The notes below the pieces were generated by a model, which had not been told where the DNA came from, did no database searches, and was given only the letters and a program-made list of their open reading frames with translations. From NCBI RefSeq assembly GCF_000327285.1, contig NZ_HE998567.1, positions 925,186 through 981,374 of the forward strand: a DNA stretch of 56,189 nucleotides. The letters run 5' to 3'. Made by a program: the position numbers and the translations under genes. This DNA comes from Holdemania massiliensis AP2 (GTDB lineage Bacteria; Bacillota_I; Bacilli_A; Erysipelotrichales; Erysipelotrichaceae). Positions 23,027 through 32,181 of this stretch are shown in pieces. The first letter of the stretch is position 1, and each line of letters starts with the position of its first letter.

Positions 23027-25570
23027 TTATTCTTCTTCAAACAAGCTCATCATTTCAACATCGGAATGAACTTTTTCATCTCCGTCTTCTTCATAGTCTT
23101 CAAACGGAATTTCATCTTCACCGACTGGATGATCGACGATCCGCACTTCTTCAATTCCCTTGATCAGACCCCATTCCGGTTTCAATTCCAAAGGTGTTGA
23201 GAAGGTTGCTTCCCGACTCATCATCGGCACGTCCTTCGCCTGCAGAATCTGAACCTGCGGATCCATCAAAATCAGGCTGTCATAAGGCTGAACGCATTGA
23301 CAGTAAGCGATATGATAAGGGTTGGTCTTCAGCCGCTTCACTACAATTTCCCCTTTGACCGGGCGGGCAGTGATACTGACATCGCTCATTTTCACCCGTT
23401 TCATATTGCCTTTATCCGACAGCACCCACAAACTCTGGCGTTCATCGCCATAGCTGCAGGCCGCGGCCAGATTGTCGTCTTTAGCTAAATTTAAGGCCTT
23501 GACTCCCTGCGACTTGGTCCCCGTTGAAGGCACAAGATCGGAAGAATAACGGCTGATCCAGCCGCTGCGGCTGATCATGATCAGATCTTCATGCGCATAC
23601 ACAACAAACGCCCGGATCATAGCGTCGTCTTTTTTCAGATTCATCGCCGTCATCATCTTGTTGTTGCGCTGCACCTGCCATTGGCTGACTGGTGTTTTCT
23701 TCACCTGACCGCGCCGGCTGACCGTAACGATCCAAGCATAGCTGCTGAAATTTTTGACAAGAATCGCATTGATGATCTTATCATCTCCATCAATGCTGAC
23801 ATATTTATTCAGATGGGATCCAATGTCTTTCCACTTAGCTTCGTCAATCTGATAAACTGGCAAATACGCATAATTGCCCTTGCTTGTAAACAGCAGCAGC
23901 GTATCCAGGGTATCGACTTCCAACTGTCCGACTAGCAGATCGCCCTCTTTCAAACCGGTCATCGCATTGTCGCTGGCGCCATAGGAGCGCAGTGAGACCC
24001 GTTTGACATAACCATCGCGGGAAACCGTAATCATCACCCGTTCGTTTGGAATCATCGCGGTTTTGTCAATGACAATTTCTTCGACTTCTTCCTGAATCTC
24101 GCTGCGGCGCGGATCAGCGTATTCCTTTTTGATCTCCTTCAGTTCCTTGATCAAAACGCTTTTCAGCACCGTTTCGCTTTCCAGAATCGTCCTGAGCATT
24201 TCCATCTCATTGACCAGCTGCGCAAATTCCTCGCGCAAAGCGACGATGTCGGTGGATGTCAACCGGTACAGCCGCAGCGTGACGATGGCTTCCGCCTGCG
24301 TTTCACTGAACTGAAAGGAATCCATCAGGTTGCGCTTGGCGTCGCCTTTATCCTTGGACTGACGAATTACGGCGATCACTTCGTCCATGATCGACACCGC
24401 CTTCATCAAACCTTCCAGAATATGGCAGCGTTCCTCCATCTTGTTATAAAGATAGCGGCTGCGCCGCAGCACAACTTCCTCCCGATGGGCAATGAAAGCG
24501 TCGAGCATCCCGATCAGCCCCATCTGGACCGGACGCTTATTGACGATGGAAACCATGTTGTAGCTGTAATAGATCTGCAAGTCGGTATTCTTATAGAAGT
24601 AATTCAGAATGATGTTGGGATCGACATCCTTTTTGACATCGATCACAATGCGCAGACCCGTACGGTCTGTTTCATCCCGGATATCCATGATCCCCTCAAT
24701 TTCCCGCGACAACCGGATATCATCCATTTTTCGGACCATGGATGATTTAATGACTTCATATGGAATCTCGCGGATCACGATTTGATTGCATGTCTTGCCG
24801 GTCACGATTTCGGTCCGGGCCCGGATGACAATCCGGCCTTTTCCGGTTGTAAAGGCATCGACAATTCCCTTTTTGCCCATCACAATGCCGCCGGTTGGAA
24901 AGTCCGGACCCGGCAGGATTTCCATCAGCTCCTCCAGCGTGCATTTCGGCCGCTGCATGCGCAGAATGGCTGCATCAATAACCTCACTTAGATTATGCGG
25001 CGGAATATTGGTTGCATAACCGGCTGCAATCCCCGTCGCCCCATTGACCAATAAGACCGGAAAACGCGCCGGAAGCACCGTCGGCTCATTTTCCGTATCG
25101 TCAAAGTTCGGGGCGAACAGGACCGTATCCTTGTCGATATCCTCCAGCATCGTCCCGGCAATTTTCGCCAACCGCGCTTCGGTATATCGCATCGCCGCTG
25201 CCGGATCATCATCAATCGAGCCGTTGTTGCCGTGCATGTCGATCAACGGCATGCGGATTTTCCAATCCTGCGACATCCGCACCATTGCGTCATAAACAGA
25301 GCTGTCGCCGTGAGGATGGTAATTACCGATGACCAGACCGACGGTTTTCGCCGATTTGCGGTGCTGGTGATCAAACGTATTGCCGTCATGGAACATTGCG
25401 TACAGAATCCGCCGCTGAACCGGCTTAAGTCCGTCACGCGCATCCGGCAGCGCCCGTTCCTGAATAATATATTTTGAATAGCGGCCAAACCGCTCGCCCA
25501 TGATTTCTTCTAAAGGAGAAATCACCAGACTGGGTTCTTTAACCGGAGCCTTATTTTCTTTCTTCTTCAT
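23027..25570 (-). CDS. parC: DNA topoisomerase IV subunit A
   Basis: Breakage-reunion subunit of topoisomerase IV, which decatenates daughter chromosomes. The 847-residue protein has the N-terminal GRYSKYIIQERALPD, the quinolone-determining region GNYHPHGDSSVYDAM with the drug-sensitive Ser retained, AAMRYTEARLA with the active-site Tyr, and a C-terminal beta-pinwheel (about 500-815) with KGNYAYLPV repeats. Its ATG overlaps the parE stop as ATGA. The pairing with parE and lack of a GyrA-box support ParC over GyrA. An acidic tail ends the protein. Confidence 0.93.
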   Translation of the reverse strand: MKKKENKAPVKEPSLVISPLEEIMGERFGRYSKYIIQERALPDARDGLKPVQRRILYAMFHDGNTFDHQHRKSAKTVGLVIGNYHPHGDSSVYDAMVRMSQDWKIRMPLIDMHGNNGSIDDDPAAAMRYTEARLAKIAGTMLEDIDKDTVLFAPNFDDTENEPTVLPARFPVLLVNGATGIAAGYATNIPPHNLSEVIDAAILRMQRPKCTLEELMEILPGPDFPTGGIVMGKKGIVDAFTTGKGRIVIRARTEIVTGKTCNQIVIREIPYEVIKSSMVRKMDDIRLSREIEGIMDIRDETDRTGLRIVIDVKKDVDPNIILNYFYKNTDLQIYYSYNMVSIVNKRPVQMGLIGMLDAFIAHREEVVLRRSRYLYNKMEERCHILEGLMKAVSIMDEVIAVIRQSKDKGDAKRNLMDSFQFSETQAEAIVTLRLYRLTSTDIVALREEFAQLVNEMEMLRTILESETVLKSVLIKELKEIKKEYADPRRSEIQEEVEEIVIDKTAMIPNERVMITVSRDGYVKRVSLRSYGASDNAMTGLKEGDLLVGQLEVDTLDTLLLFTSKGNYAYLPVYQIDEAKWKDIGSHLNKYVSIDGDDKIINAILVKNFSSYAWIVTVSRRGQVKKTPVSQWQVQRNNKMMTAMNLKKDDAMIRAFVVYAHEDLIMISRSGWISRYSSDLVPSTGTKSQGVKALNLAKDDNLAAACSYGDERQSLWVLSDKGNMKRVKMSDVSITARPVKGEIVVKRLKTNPYHIAYCQCVQPYDSLILMDPQVQILQAKDVPMMSREATFSTPLELKPEWGLIKGIEEVRIVDHPVGEDEIPFEDYEEDGDEKVHSDVEMMSLFEEE

Positions 25571-27489
25571 CCTTGATCCACCTTAAACGTATCTTCGAGC
25601 GTAAACGCCACATTCTGTTCAATCCAAGTGCGGCGCAAATTGGCTTTGTCGCCCATCAAAATCGAAACGTTGCGTTCAGCCTGTACCGCATCTTCAATCG
25701 AAACCTGAATCAGTGTTCGTGTTTGGGGATCCATGGTCGTTTCCCACAGCTGAGACGCGTTCATTTCACCCAAACCTTTATACCGCTGGATCTCGACCTT
25801 GCCCCACTGCTGCTTGACTTCGTCGAGTTCTTCATCAGTATAGGCGTAGCGCAGCTGCTTGCCCTTGGTCACTTTATAAAGCGGAGGCAAAGCGATGTAA
25901 ACCATACCATGCTCGATCAGCGGCCGCATATAACGGTAAAAGAATGTCAGCAGCAAAACCTGAATATGCGCTCCGTCGGTATCAGCATCAGTCATAATAA
26001 TAATTTTTTTGTAGTTGCTGTCGGAGTAGTCAAAACCAGAACCGATGCCTGCCCCCAGGGCATGAACAATCGTATTCAGTTCCTCATTCTTTTCAATTTC
26101 CGACAATCCGGCTTTTTCAGTATTCAGCACTTTACCCCGCAGCGGCAGAATTGCCTGATACTTGGAATCCCGGCCTTGTTTGGCGGAACCGCCGGCCGAA
26201 TCACCTTCCACCAAAAACAATTCTTTGCGGCTGGCATCTTTGGATTGTGCAGGAGCCAGCTTGCCGGAAAGCACCTTTTCACTCTTGCCGGCCTTCTTGC
26301 CCTTGCGTGCTTCTTCCCGCGCTTTCCGGGCCGCTTCCCGAGCCTGTGAGGCTTTCTGCATCTTTTTGATCAGCATCGTGGACAGCTCTTTATTTTCTTC
26401 CAGATAAAAGCTCAGCTTTTCGCCGACAATGCTTTCCACCGCACTTTTAGCTTCCGCCGTGCCCAGCTTGCCTTTCGTCTGCCCTTCAAACTGAAGCAGA
26501 TTTTCCGGAATGGAGACCGATACGATCGAAGTCAGACCTTCCCGAACGTCGCTGCCTTCAAAGTTTTTATCCTTTTCCTTTAATAGCCCCAGCTTGCGGG
26601 CATAATCGTTAAATGCCTTGGTAAACGCTGTCCGAAAACCCATTTCATGCGTTCCGCCATCCTTGGTACGAACAAGATTGACAAACGAAACCATGCTTTC
26701 CTGATAATCATCGGTATATTGGAAAGCGCATTGAACTTCGATGTCATTCGCTGCTCCGGTAAAGACAACCGGATCATGCAGCACAGTGCGGTCTTCGTGC
26801 AGATACTCCAAAAAGGCCTTTAAACCATCTTCATAATGGAATGTTTCGGTTTTGCCGGCCCGTTCATCCTTGACAACCATCGTGATATTCTTTAACAAGA
26901 AGGCATTTTCCCTAGCCCGTTCGCAAATCAATCCGGCATTGAATTCAATCGTTGAGAAAATCCGCTTATCCGGCATGAATCGAATCTTACTTCCGGTCCG
27001 TGTACTTTTGCCCAGCTTTTCCAGTTTGCCAATCTTCTTGCCCCCGTCTTCAAAACGCATTGAAACCATCTGTCCATCCTGACAGACCGTTACCTCCACC
27101 CATTCGCTGAGTGCGTTAACCACGGAGGCCCCGACCCCATGCAGTCCTCCTGACGTTTTATAACCGCCTTCGGAAGAAAACTTGCCGCCGGCATGCAGCA
27201 CTGTGAAAATAACCTGAATTGTAGGAACACCGCTGGCATGCATACCGATCGGCATACCGCGCCCCTCATCCTCTACGCAGACCGCACCGCATTTTTCCAG
27301 TGTGATCGTTATTTTTTTGCCAAATCCGTTCAATGCTTCATCGATTGCATTATCGACAGTTTCCCAGACCAGATGATGCAGACCGCGGGCATCCGTGGAT
27401 CCGATATACATCCCCGGACGTTTTCTGACCGCTTCTAATCCTTCCAGAATCTGGATTGAATTTTCATCGTATTTCTGTGTTTTTGCCAT
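25567..27489 (-). CDS. parE: DNA topoisomerase IV subunit B
   Basis: ATPase subunit of topoisomerase IV. The 640-residue protein shows the GHKL ATPase motifs (VDNAIDEAL, DEGRGMPIGMH, GGLHGVGASVVNALS), the Toprim motifs LVEGDSAGGSAKQGRD and MTDADTDGAHI, and the C-terminal RYKGLGEMNASQLWETTMDP. The start KYDENSIQILEGLEAVRKRP resembles ParE of Firmicutes more than GyrB. It is translationally coupled to parC and divergent from plsY. Confidence 0.95.
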   Translation of the reverse strand: MAKTQKYDENSIQILEGLEAVRKRPGMYIGSTDARGLHHLVWETVDNAIDEALNGFGKKITITLEKCGAVCVEDEGRGMPIGMHASGVPTIQVIFTVLHAGGKFSSEGGYKTSGGLHGVGASVVNALSEWVEVTVCQDGQMVSMRFEDGGKKIGKLEKLGKSTRTGSKIRFMPDKRIFSTIEFNAGLICERARENAFLLKNITMVVKDERAGKTETFHYEDGLKAFLEYLHEDRTVLHDPVVFTGAANDIEVQCAFQYTDDYQESMVSFVNLVRTKDGGTHEMGFRTAFTKAFNDYARKLGLLKEKDKNFEGSDVREGLTSIVSVSIPENLLQFEGQTKGKLGTAEAKSAVESIVGEKLSFYLEENKELSTMLIKKMQKASQAREAARKAREEARKGKKAGKSEKVLSGKLAPAQSKDASRKELFLVEGDSAGGSAKQGRDSKYQAILPLRGKVLNTEKAGLSEIEKNEELNTIVHALGAGIGSGFDYSDSNYKKIIIMTDADTDGAHIQVLLLTFFYRYMRPLIEHGMVYIALPPLYKVTKGKQLRYAYTDEELDEVKQQWGKVEIQRYKGLGEMNASQLWETTMDPQTRTLIQVSIEDAVQAERNVSILMGDKANLRRTWIEQNVAFTLEDTFKVDQG

Positions 27490-27604
27490 TAACTATTACG
27501 ATTAGAGAAGAAAAAAATCCTACTCTTTCTCCTTTCCCTTTCAGCTCGATTTTCCTGCTCTTAGCCTTTCCCCGCTTCCTTCATTCCAATCTGCCATAGA
27601 TTAG

Positions 27605-27610
27605 ATTATA
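27605..27610 (-). promoter_or_regulatory. Probable -10 box of parE-parC
   Basis: Minus-strand TATAAT with a poor -35, about 115 bases upstream of the parE start. Confidence 0.4.
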
Positions 27611-27685
27611 CACAAAAACGGCTTAAAATAAAAGTTTACGTACTCTGTTTTTATGATAAAATAGGAGCGAAGGAGTGAAGAGGAA

Positions 27686-28291
27686 ATGATTAAAATTCTT
27701 TTTGCGATGGTCTTGGGTTATCTTTTCGGATCAATCCCCTGGGCGTTAGTCATCGGCAAAGTCTTCTATAAAACGGATGTTCGTAACTTCGGCTCGGGAA
27801 ATCTGGGCGGCACCAATGCCGGACGGGTGTTAGGAAAAAAAGCCGGCGTTACCGTAATTATTCTGGACGGCCTGAAAGCTTTCTTTGTTGTCTGGCTGTG
27901 CGTCTTGTTTGTTCCGGAAGCGGCTATTTACGCCGGTATGTGCTGCTGCGCCGGTCATTGCTTCCCGATATTCGCCAAGTTTAAGGGCGGCAAAGCTGTT
28001 GCGACAACCTTTGGTTATCTGTTGGCAGCCGGCTTATTTGTAACGCATGAACCAATTCAGATGTTTGTCATTCCGTTTGTCATCTTTATGATTACTCTGA
28101 AAATCTGGAAAATGGTTTCCCTGTCTTCCATTATCGGAATTGCCAGTGCAGCACTGATTACAACTTTAACGCAATCCAACCTCATGATGACGGCTTCAAT
28201 CTGGATTCTCTGGGCCTTTGTCACTTACCGCCATAAAACCAATATTGAACGCATTCGCAGTCACGAAGAAAAGAAAATTTCATGGATGTAA
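27686..28291 (+). CDS. plsY: Acyl-phosphate:glycerol-3-phosphate acyltransferase
   Basis: Integral membrane enzyme that makes lysophosphatidic acid from acyl phosphate, the first acylation of phospholipid synthesis in Firmicutes. The 201-residue protein has about five membrane segments and the three PlsY motifs: GSGNLGGTNAGRVLG (glycine-rich loop), GHCFPIFAKFKGGKAVAT and the C-terminal YRHKTNIERI. The start MIKILFAMVLGYLFGSIPWA is typical. Followed by an intrinsic terminator. Confidence 0.96.
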   Translation: MIKILFAMVLGYLFGSIPWALVIGKVFYKTDVRNFGSGNLGGTNAGRVLGKKAGVTVIILDGLKAFFVVWLCVLFVPEAAIYAGMCCCAGHCFPIFAKFKGGKAVATTFGYLLAAGLFVTHEPIQMFVIPFVIFMITLKIWKMVSLSSIIGIASAALITTLTQSNLMMTASIWILWAFVTYRHKTNIERIRSHEEKKISWM

Positions 28292-28322
28292 AAAAACTCG
28301 TTATCATCAGCGAGTTTTTTTA
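28290..28322 (+). terminator. Terminator of plsY
   Basis: AAAAAACTCG/CGAGTTTTTTT hairpin directly after the stop codon. Confidence 0.85.
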
Positions 28323-28344
28323 TACGTTTTTCATATTTCGGAAT

Positions 28345-29334
28345 TCACCGTTCTCTTACCGTATTATGTCCTGTCAAAATTTCAACTGCGATTTCCTGAT
28401 CAGAGTAATCAGGATATTTGTGTTTTATCTCTGAAATTCGCTGAATATAACCCTCTTCTTCCATCAGATCCTCTGCAATTTCTGCAATCGTTAATCCTTT
28501 TTCTAATTTCTTCAGAGTTTGCCTGATCAGTTTAAGAAGCGCGCCTTGCGCCAGGCCCTGCTCCATAGCCCGCTCTCTTGCACGCCGAATCTCTCCATTG
28601 CGTACCATTGCCCGATCTAACCGATCCGTCTCGTTCATGTATTCAATCATATCCATTGGAATTTCCTGCATTTTTTTCACTGCCTTTCTGCAGCCTTCAT
28701 TCATTGACATGATCTGTTCAATCCACTTTTCCTTTTCGGGGTCACCCGCAAATTTAAACACAATTCGCCAATGATCTAAAGCCGATAAGCGATCAAGTGG
28801 TTTTCGTAATAGACGTCCTGCTGTCCCTGCCTCAATAATACTCACTTGAATATGTTTTGTCAAGCTCATTCCTGTCTTTTCCCCTACAAGGTAGAAGAGT
28901 ACATCACTGATCTCCTCTTCCTTTTTTCCTTTAAGTAAAGAAAAATTCGTGATCATGATGACCCGTACCGGCTTTAACTCACTATAATCTTTCCCTTTTG
29001 TAGCCTGACTGGAAAGCAGCCGAGATAAATAAAACACAATCCGAATCTCTTGATCTTCTAAATTTCCTTCTTGTTGAATTTCCAAATCAAAGTAAATTTC
29101 TTCATTGATAATTCCCCGAATATCATAACGGATTGCTTTAGAATCCGGATGCTCAACCCGTTCCTCGTTGGGAAAGAGTCTAATTTTTTTAAAGCTGGGA
29201 TCAACTGCCATTAAAAAGCTAACAAGAATAGATGGATCTTCCAGATCATAAAATACATATTTAAAAACCCAATCCATCATTAACGAAATACGTTTACGCT
29301 TACTTTTCTTAGGCTCAAGCAGATTTGTGGACAT
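28345..29334 (-). CDS. Rpn family recombination-promoting nuclease / putative transposase
   Basis: A 329-residue protein of the PD-(D/E)XK nuclease superfamily (Rpn/PDDEXK_2). The N terminus holds MDWVFKYVF and a DPSILVSFLMAVDP segment, followed by RYDIRGIINEEIYFDLEIQQ with the Asp and Glu-x-Gln catalytic pattern and FYLSRLLSSQ. The C terminus (about 240-329) is charged and helical, typically variable in Rpn proteins. E. coli relatives (RpnA-E) promote RecA-independent recombination and cut DNA. No terminal inverted repeats were seen. Copy C of the dispersed element ends 17 bases before the start codon. GAGGAGG precedes the ATG. Confidence 0.85.
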   Translation of the reverse strand: MSTNLLEPKKSKRKRISLMMDWVFKYVFYDLEDPSILVSFLMAVDPSFKKIRLFPNEERVEHPDSKAIRYDIRGIINEEIYFDLEIQQEGNLEDQEIRIVFYLSRLLSSQATKGKDYSELKPVRVIMITNFSLLKGKKEEEISDVLFYLVGEKTGMSLTKHIQVSIIEAGTAGRLLRKPLDRLSALDHWRIVFKFAGDPEKEKWIEQIMSMNEGCRKAVKKMQEIPMDMIEYMNETDRLDRAMVRNGEIRRARERAMEQGLAQGALLKLIRQTLKKLEKGLTIAEIAEDLMEEEGYIQRISEIKHKYPDYSDQEIAVEILTGHNTVRER

Positions 29335-29351
29335 TGCTCCACCTCCTCTAC

Positions 29352-29388
29352 TTTTAATATTGCGGTTTTTTCAAAAAAGCCCCGCTAA
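29352..29388 (-). repeat. Dispersed intergenic element, copy C
   Basis: Minus-strand GCGGGGC-T-run-CCGCAATATTAAA in the 5' region of the Rpn gene; related to copies at 6010 and 14408. Here T6 and A6 can also pair. Confidence 0.6.
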
Positions 29389-29566
29389 TTTTTGGAAATT
29401 TTGAACAAAAAACGACATAAATCAAGAAATCAATGTAACTATTTTCATTTTATTCATTTATTCAATAAAAAATGAATGCCCTGTTGTTTAAACATCTTTT
29501 AAACAAATTTCTATCAATTACGGACAAAGAAATTTCCAGTCGTTTTAGACATGAGATGATAAGCAA

Positions 29567-29602
29567 CACGAAAAAGCAGAGCGCTCAATCCTCTGCCTTT
29601 TC
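29567..29602 (-). terminator. Terminator overlapping the end of the lipoprotein gene
   Basis: Stem ACGAAAAGGCAGAG/CTCTGCTTTTTCGT on the minus strand. Its 5' arm is made of the last five sense codons of the gene ending at 29585, and the stop codon lies in the loop. Confidence 0.75.
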
Positions 29603-30154
29603 GTGCCAATAATAATAAGAATCTGAATTATATTCTTCTAATTCATTAATCCTCATTTCTTCTAAAACAACATAAGCTTTTCTATCCTTTAAAATCAAAT
29701 AAAAATCAACACTTTCGGATATAGGAGAATTTTTAGATAGCATTGTCGGCATAAACTCTCCCTTAGCGCTGTATATATTTTCAGAAAGTTCAGTCAACGT
29801 TCCTTCATAAATCGATCGGTGCAGTTTAATATAAGCTTCATCATCTTGTTCGGTAATGATATCAAGATCAAGCCCAATTCCGCAGTCTGCTACCCAGCGT
29901 ATATTCTTCGAATCCAAGTTAATGACGATATCCGTAGGATAAAACAAATACTTTTCTTTAATTTGATCTTTGATTGCCAATGTTTCCGGAATCAAGCCAC
30001 CATAATCTCTTTCCGCTGTGTCTTCCTCGACGTTTTGAGTTGGCGGTGGTTCAACCATAACGGTTGGTGCTAAAGAAGATATATCTTCACTCTCTTTGGC
30101 CGAACATTCGCCTAATAAAAACAGAGTTAAACAAAGTATTAAAAATTTTCTCAT
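29585..30154 (-). CDS. Hypothetical exported protein, possible lipoprotein
   Basis: No family recognised. A 189-residue protein with a signal-like N terminus (MRKFLILCLTLFLLGEC). The Cys at residue 17 could be a lipidation site, but Glu precedes it where Gly or Ala is usual, so lipoprotein status is uncertain. The mature part is acidic and rich in Tyr, with an early Pro-Thr-Glu linker (about 20-50). It follows another small lipoprotein by 14 bases, probably one operon, and its last codons form part of a terminator. Confidence 0.7.
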   Translation of the reverse strand: MRKFLILCLTLFLLGECSAKESEDISSLAPTVMVEPPPTQNVEEDTAERDYGGLIPETLAIKDQIKEKYLFYPTDIVINLDSKNIRWVADCGIGLDLDIITEQDDEAYIKLHRSIYEGTLTELSENIYSAKGEFMPTMLSKNSPISESVDFYLILKDRKAYVVLEEMRINELEEYNSDSYYYWHEKAED

Positions 30155-30168
30155 TTCAGAGCTTTTGC

Positions 30169-30582
30169 CTAATTCGCTCCCAGCTGTTCGTTTAAAGCTT
30201 GAAGTATATCCTGGTTTTCACCATAATAAATAATCATCAGCTGATCGTAATAATAAGTATGATAATCCGTATCCAATATTCTTTCTTCACGGGCCTCAGC
30301 CTGACCTTCAATAATATATAAGGTAGAATCTGAAATCGAGAGCGAACCTAGCTGGTCCGCATCTATGGTTTCGACATTCAGCATTTCATAAAAACTATAT
30401 GACTTAAAACGATCTAGCAAACTGCTGATCGAAATCGGAAATCCATCATTATTAATACTGATTTCGGTTTCCTGCTTTACCGTATAATCAGAAGCCAAGG
30501 CAACATTCTTAGGCTGACTGCCGCATCCTGCATTCAATATAAACATGCAGAAAAACAAGAAAGGCAAAACTGACCTTTTCAT
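30169..30582 (-). CDS. Hypothetical lipoprotein
   Basis: No family recognised. A 137-residue protein with a classical lipobox (FILNAGC, Cys at residue 20) after a basic, hydrophobic signal peptide. The mature domain (about 118 residues) contains the segments SLLDRFKSYSFYEML and DYHTYYYDQLMIIYYGE, acidic overall. Preceded by a ribosome site (GGAGG) and paired with the downstream exported protein, suggesting a two-gene surface unit of unknown role. Confidence 0.75.
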   Translation of the reverse strand: MKRSVLPFLFFCMFILNAGCGSQPKNVALASDYTVKQETEISINNDGFPISISSLLDRFKSYSFYEMLNVETIDADQLGSLSISDSTLYIIEGQAEAREERILDTDYHTYYYDQLMIIYYGENQDILQALNEQLGAN

Positions 30583-30687
30583 AGACAGAACCTCCTACCA
30601 CTCTGATTATACCGATCCCAGATGTAAATAGATAGAGGGTTAAGGAATGCTTCATGTCAATTTAAGAAAGGCGTAATAATTATTCAA

Positions 30688-31401
30688 TTACTGATTCAAA
30701 TATGTGGATGACCATTCCAAAGCAGCCTGACTTTGCTCCGAATCGATCAAACCGACGGCCTGCATTGCCTCCAAGACCTGTTGCTGACGCTGCAGTGCCA
30801 GCTCCTTACCGCTGCTTAGCTGATATCGGCTCGGTGACTGAGGTAAACCGGCCAATAAAGTGGCTTCCGCCAACGTTAGTTCCGCGGGTTCTTTATCAAA
30901 ATAACCCCGGCTGGCCTGAGCAATACCATAATGTCCGTCGCCATAATAAATTACATTCACATAAAAAGATAAAATCTCATCTTTACTGTAATTCGCCTCT
31001 AATTCATAGAGGAAGAATACTTCCGCAATCTTTCGGGTCAGAGATGGTTTATGCGTAAAATACAGGTTTTTTGCCAGCTGCTGAGGGATCGTGCTTCCTC
31101 CTTCTCTAACCTCGCCTGTGATCAAATTCGTTAATAAAGCACGCCCCAGCGATATTACATCAACACCGCGGCGGGTATAAAAACGGCGGTCCTCAACAGC
31201 TACGACAGCGTTAACAAAATTGGGGCTGATCTGATCCAGCGGTGTATAATCTTCCCGTTGTTTTACTTCTTCAATCTTTTCTGCCAGCGGGACTTCATCT
31301 ATCGCTTCTTTATATCTCTGATAGCCTAAAACCGTGAGCCAGCCTGCGCCAATCATGATGATAAGCAGCAGTACCAGTACTAAACGTTTTACCCATTTCA
31401 T
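30688..31401 (-). CDS. Monofunctional peptidoglycan glycosyltransferase (GT51)
   Basis: Membrane-anchored enzyme that polymerises lipid II into glycan strands. The 237-residue protein has one N-terminal membrane segment (about 6-27) and the GT51 motifs EDRRFYTRRGVD (catalytic Glu; the usual His is Arg), GGSTIPQQLAKNLYF and RKIAEVFFLYELEANYSKDEIL. It stops after the GT51 domain, with no transpeptidase domain, so it is of MtgA/SgtB type. The ATG at 31401 has AGGTGA five bases upstream and is preferred to a longer in-frame GTG. Confidence 0.9.
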   Translation of the reverse strand: MKWVKRLVLVLLLIIMIGAGWLTVLGYQRYKEAIDEVPLAEKIEEVKQREDYTPLDQISPNFVNAVVAVEDRRFYTRRGVDVISLGRALLTNLITGEVREGGSTIPQQLAKNLYFTHKPSLTRKIAEVFFLYELEANYSKDEILSFYVNVIYYGDGHYGIAQASRGYFDKEPAELTLAEATLLAGLPQSPSRYQLSSGKELALQRQQQVLEAMQAVGLIDSEQSQAALEWSSTYLNQ

Positions 31402-31492
31402 CTTTATCACCTGGCTGCATTATATCATGAACCCAAAGTTTACAGCCTTACAGTTTAGTCATCTTATCGTCATCTTAAGCCCTTTTTTATAG

Positions 31493-31536
31493 AAAAAAAC
31501 TAATATATTGCGGATTAATCTCATCAACATATTAGT
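31493..31536 (-). terminator. Terminator of the yneF gene
   Basis: Stem ACTAATAT/ATATTAGT with T-runs on both sides, after the yneF stop. Confidence 0.75.
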
Positions 31537-31563
31537 TTTTTCTTAACCTCTTTTTCAGTAAGA

Positions 31564-31779
31564 CTACTGCCCCATGGACTTCATGATTGCCCGAATCTGA
31601 GCCTCCGACGGCTTCCGTCCCATCTGCAGGAACATGGCACGAATCATCTTCTCATTTACCGGAGGATGTTCCTTCAACTGCTTTTCAAAATAACGGCGAG
31701 TGAAGAAGAAACCTAATCCACCACCGATAAGCAATCCCAAAATCAGAAATACAATTGAACTCAAAAATTCGCTTCCCAT
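31564..31779 (-). CDS. YneF family protein (UPF0154)
   Basis: A 71-residue protein with one N-terminal membrane segment (about 7-27, FLILGLLIGGGLGFFF) followed by the family signature FTRRYFEKQLKEHPPVNEKM and MGRKPSEAQIRAIMKSM. UPF0154 is conserved across Firmicutes and Mollicutes; function is unknown. Monocistronic with its own terminator. Confidence 0.92.
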   Translation of the reverse strand: MGSEFLSSIVFLILGLLIGGGLGFFFTRRYFEKQLKEHPPVNEKMIRAMFLQMGRKPSEAQIRAIMKSMGQ

Positions 31780-31836
31780 TATTACACCACCTATCTCTGT
31801 GATTATCGTTCTTATTGTATCGTTTTTCAGTCTATT

Positions 31837-32181
31837 TTACAAGTCTATTTCCGTGAGAACCAATGTACCTTGCAGCTGTTTCAGCTCATAGAGAAACGGA
31901 TATTCGTTCCTGTCGGATAAAACTAAATGCCACTGTGCTCTCTTTAACGTACTTGTTCTTTTGGTAAGCGGATTATAATAAGTGATTTTATCCGGCACTA
32001 AAAACAGATCCTCGCGATTTTGAAAACGTGTCCTCAACTGCTGAAAAAGAAATTCTGGTTGGATTAAAATTGCATCGAGCTGATTGTTATATTCTTCTCG
32101 ATCTTCCATCCATTCTAGTACCGACGTACTGTTTTTCATAACGGAGATGAATTCATCCCGAATCATATACCCTTTTAACAT
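31837..32181 (-). CDS. Hypothetical protein
   Basis: No family recognised. A 114-residue soluble, mixed-charge protein with no signal peptide or membrane segment. It contains a WMEDREEYNNQLDAIL helix and a beta-rich C-terminal half (TYYNPLTKRTSTLKRAQW, LYELKQLQGTLVLTEIDL). An initial MLKGYMIRDEF leaves two possible starts. Small, AT-rich and isolated between yneF and the regulatory island. Confidence 0.6.
   Translation of the reverse strand: MLKGYMIRDEFISVMKNSTSVLEWMEDREEYNNQLDAILIQPEFLFQQLRTRFQNREDLFLVPDKITYYNPLTKRTSTLKRAQWHLVLSDRNEYPFLYELKQLQGTLVLTEIDL

Noticed and set aside
23027-25570. Fluoroquinolone resistance change in ParC
   Set aside because: The key Ser in GDSSVYDAM is present, so nothing suggests resistance.
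25573-26349. 258-codon plus-strand frame opposite parE
   Set aside because: Fully covered by conserved parE; no domain, start signal or promoter.
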